6,762 nt of DNA from Brevundimonas sp. (GTDB lineage Bacteria > Pseudomonadota > Alphaproteobacteria > Caulobacterales > Caulobacteraceae): the NCBI GenBank assembly GCA_022712235.1, contig JALAGW010000058.1, forward strand, positions 1-6,762. Direction: 5' to 3'. Position numbers and translations under genes: made by a program. Of this stretch, positions 6,145 to 6,762 are shown in pieces. Within the stretch, counting starts at the first letter, position 1. Each line of letters starts with the position of its first letter. Below the pieces are notes generated by a model. That model was not told the DNA's origin, ran no database searches, and was given only the letters and a program-made list of their open reading frames with translations.

Positions 6145-6762
6145 TCAGCCCTCGGGCGTCACCACGCGGGTCGCCTGACCGTTCTCGTCCTTGAAAGTGA
6201 TGCGCGCCCCGCCGTCGGCCGCCACGCTGAGCACCAGACGCGCCCGGCCCGCGCCGTCGCGCAGCACCAGTTCCGACGCACCGGAGCCCTGACGGCCCAG
6301 GAAGGCGCGCGGGAAGCCCTCGAGATTGGCGGTCTTCATCGCCTCTTCCTGCTGTTCGGGCGTCAGACTCGCCAGGCTCTCCAGCACGGCGAAGTCGATC
6401 GACTCCTCGGGCCGGTCGTTGACGAAGACGCCGGACACCCGTCGCGCCCCTTGCTGGAAGCCCATGATCTGGACCGTCTGGTCCTGTTCATAGCCGTCGA
6501 AGGTCAGGCTGCCGCCCGACGTCTTGACCCCGTCGGCGTTCTTGCCGCCGAAGACCAGACCGCCGACCTCGGTGCCTTCCTCGTTCATGAACAGCATGCC
6601 CGCCGAATCGCGACCCGGATGCGGCACCTCGCGCCCGCGATAGGGGATTTCCGGGAAGGCGGTCTGGTTGGAGATCACCATTCGCAGCGTGCCGTCCGGC
6701 TCGCGCACATTGATGCGCTGGACGTCAATCTCGGTAAAGCGGGCCGGACCGACGCCTGACAC
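6145..6762 (-). CDS. Conserved hypothetical protein, C-terminal part (5' end outside window)
   Basis: The frame runs to the right edge, so the gene probably starts outside. The GTG at 6760-6762 opens the frame, but there is no room to see a ribosome binding site, and I would expect a signal or membrane segment before it. The visible 205 residues begin near FTEIDVQRINVREPDG (9-24) and continue with RMVISN, AGMLFMNEEGTEVGGLVFGG (a glycine-rich strand region) and GGSLTFDGYEQDQ. A helical SLTPEQQEEAMKTA stretch follows, then a repeated strand-type tail (SELVLRDGAGRARLVLSVAADG, ITFKDENG). I have seen similar sequences annotated only as hypothetical. The pattern suggests a beta-rich, possibly exported protein with repeated short strands, which is inference. 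It is followed after 66 bases by the lipoprotein gene on the same strand and may be in the same operon. Confidence 0.7.
   Translation of the reverse strand: MSGVGPARFTEIDVQRINVREPDGTLRMVISNQTAFPEIPYRGREVPHPGRDSAGMLFMNEEGTEVGGLVFGGKNADGVKTSGGSLTFDGYEQDQTVQIMGFQQGARRVSGVFVNDRPEESIDFAVLESLASLTPEQQEEAMKTANLEGFPRAFLGRQGSGASELVLRDGAGRARLVLSVAADGGARITFKDENGQATRVVTPEG

Noticed and set aside
655..6759. Three very long plus-strand frames (655-2562, 2135-4447, 4444-6759) covering almost the whole minus-strand gene block
   Set aside because: They lie antisense to genes with clear family motifs, cross the gene boundaries and non-coding gaps, have Arg/Gly/Gln-rich translations without recognisable domains, and are expected when GC-rich third positions of minus-strand genes remove stop codons from the opposite frame.
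1..6762. Search for CRISPR repeats, tRNA or rRNA genes, insertion sequence ends, toxin-antitoxin or defence genes
   Set aside because: None seen. The only repeated DNA is the paralogous DUF885 pair and the small inverted repeats described above.

Overview
The window looks like ordinary chromosomal DNA of a GC-rich alphaproteobacterium. GC content, codon bias and gene content fit the Caulobacterales, with a Brevundimonas-like genome as the best guess. That placement is an inference from style, not from a marker gene. No tRNA, rRNA, CRISPR array, insertion sequence, phage gene or attachment site is visible.

Layout: the left edge holds the C-terminal half of a plus-strand DUF1176-type secreted protein (ends at 510). 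It converges on six minus-strand genes, and a strong, probably two-way, hairpin terminator (536-565) sits between. Read in the direction of transcription (right to left), the minus-strand genes are: a truncated hypothetical protein (6762-6145), a small predicted lipoprotein (6078-5521), S-formylglutathione hydrolase (5505-4678), an 81-residue protein of unknown function (4667-4422), then two tandem DUF885 family exported proteins (4306-2474 and 2382-592).

The first four minus-strand genes are closely spaced (gaps of 66, 15 and 10 bases) and are probably cotranscribed. The only enzyme in this set with a clear role is the formaldehyde-detoxification hydrolase. The glutathione-dependent formaldehyde dehydrogenase that normally supplies its substrate is not in the window. 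A 115-base gap (4307-4421) separates this set from the DUF885 pair. It holds a candidate promoter, an 8-bp inverted repeat overlapping it, an upstream palindrome, and a 7-bp hairpin that buries the Shine-Dalgarno sequence of the first DUF885 gene. The two DUF885 genes are tandem duplicates with a period of about 1.9 kb and keep patches of near-identical DNA.

I found no clearly new multi-gene system. The points most worth a second look are the occluded ribosome binding site before the first DUF885 gene, the small cysteine-containing protein next to the formylglutathione hydrolase, and the uneven divergence of the DUF885 duplicates. Four gene starts are placed downstream of the longest open frame, on the basis of Shine-Dalgarno position, signal-peptide logic or the end of the neighbouring gene.
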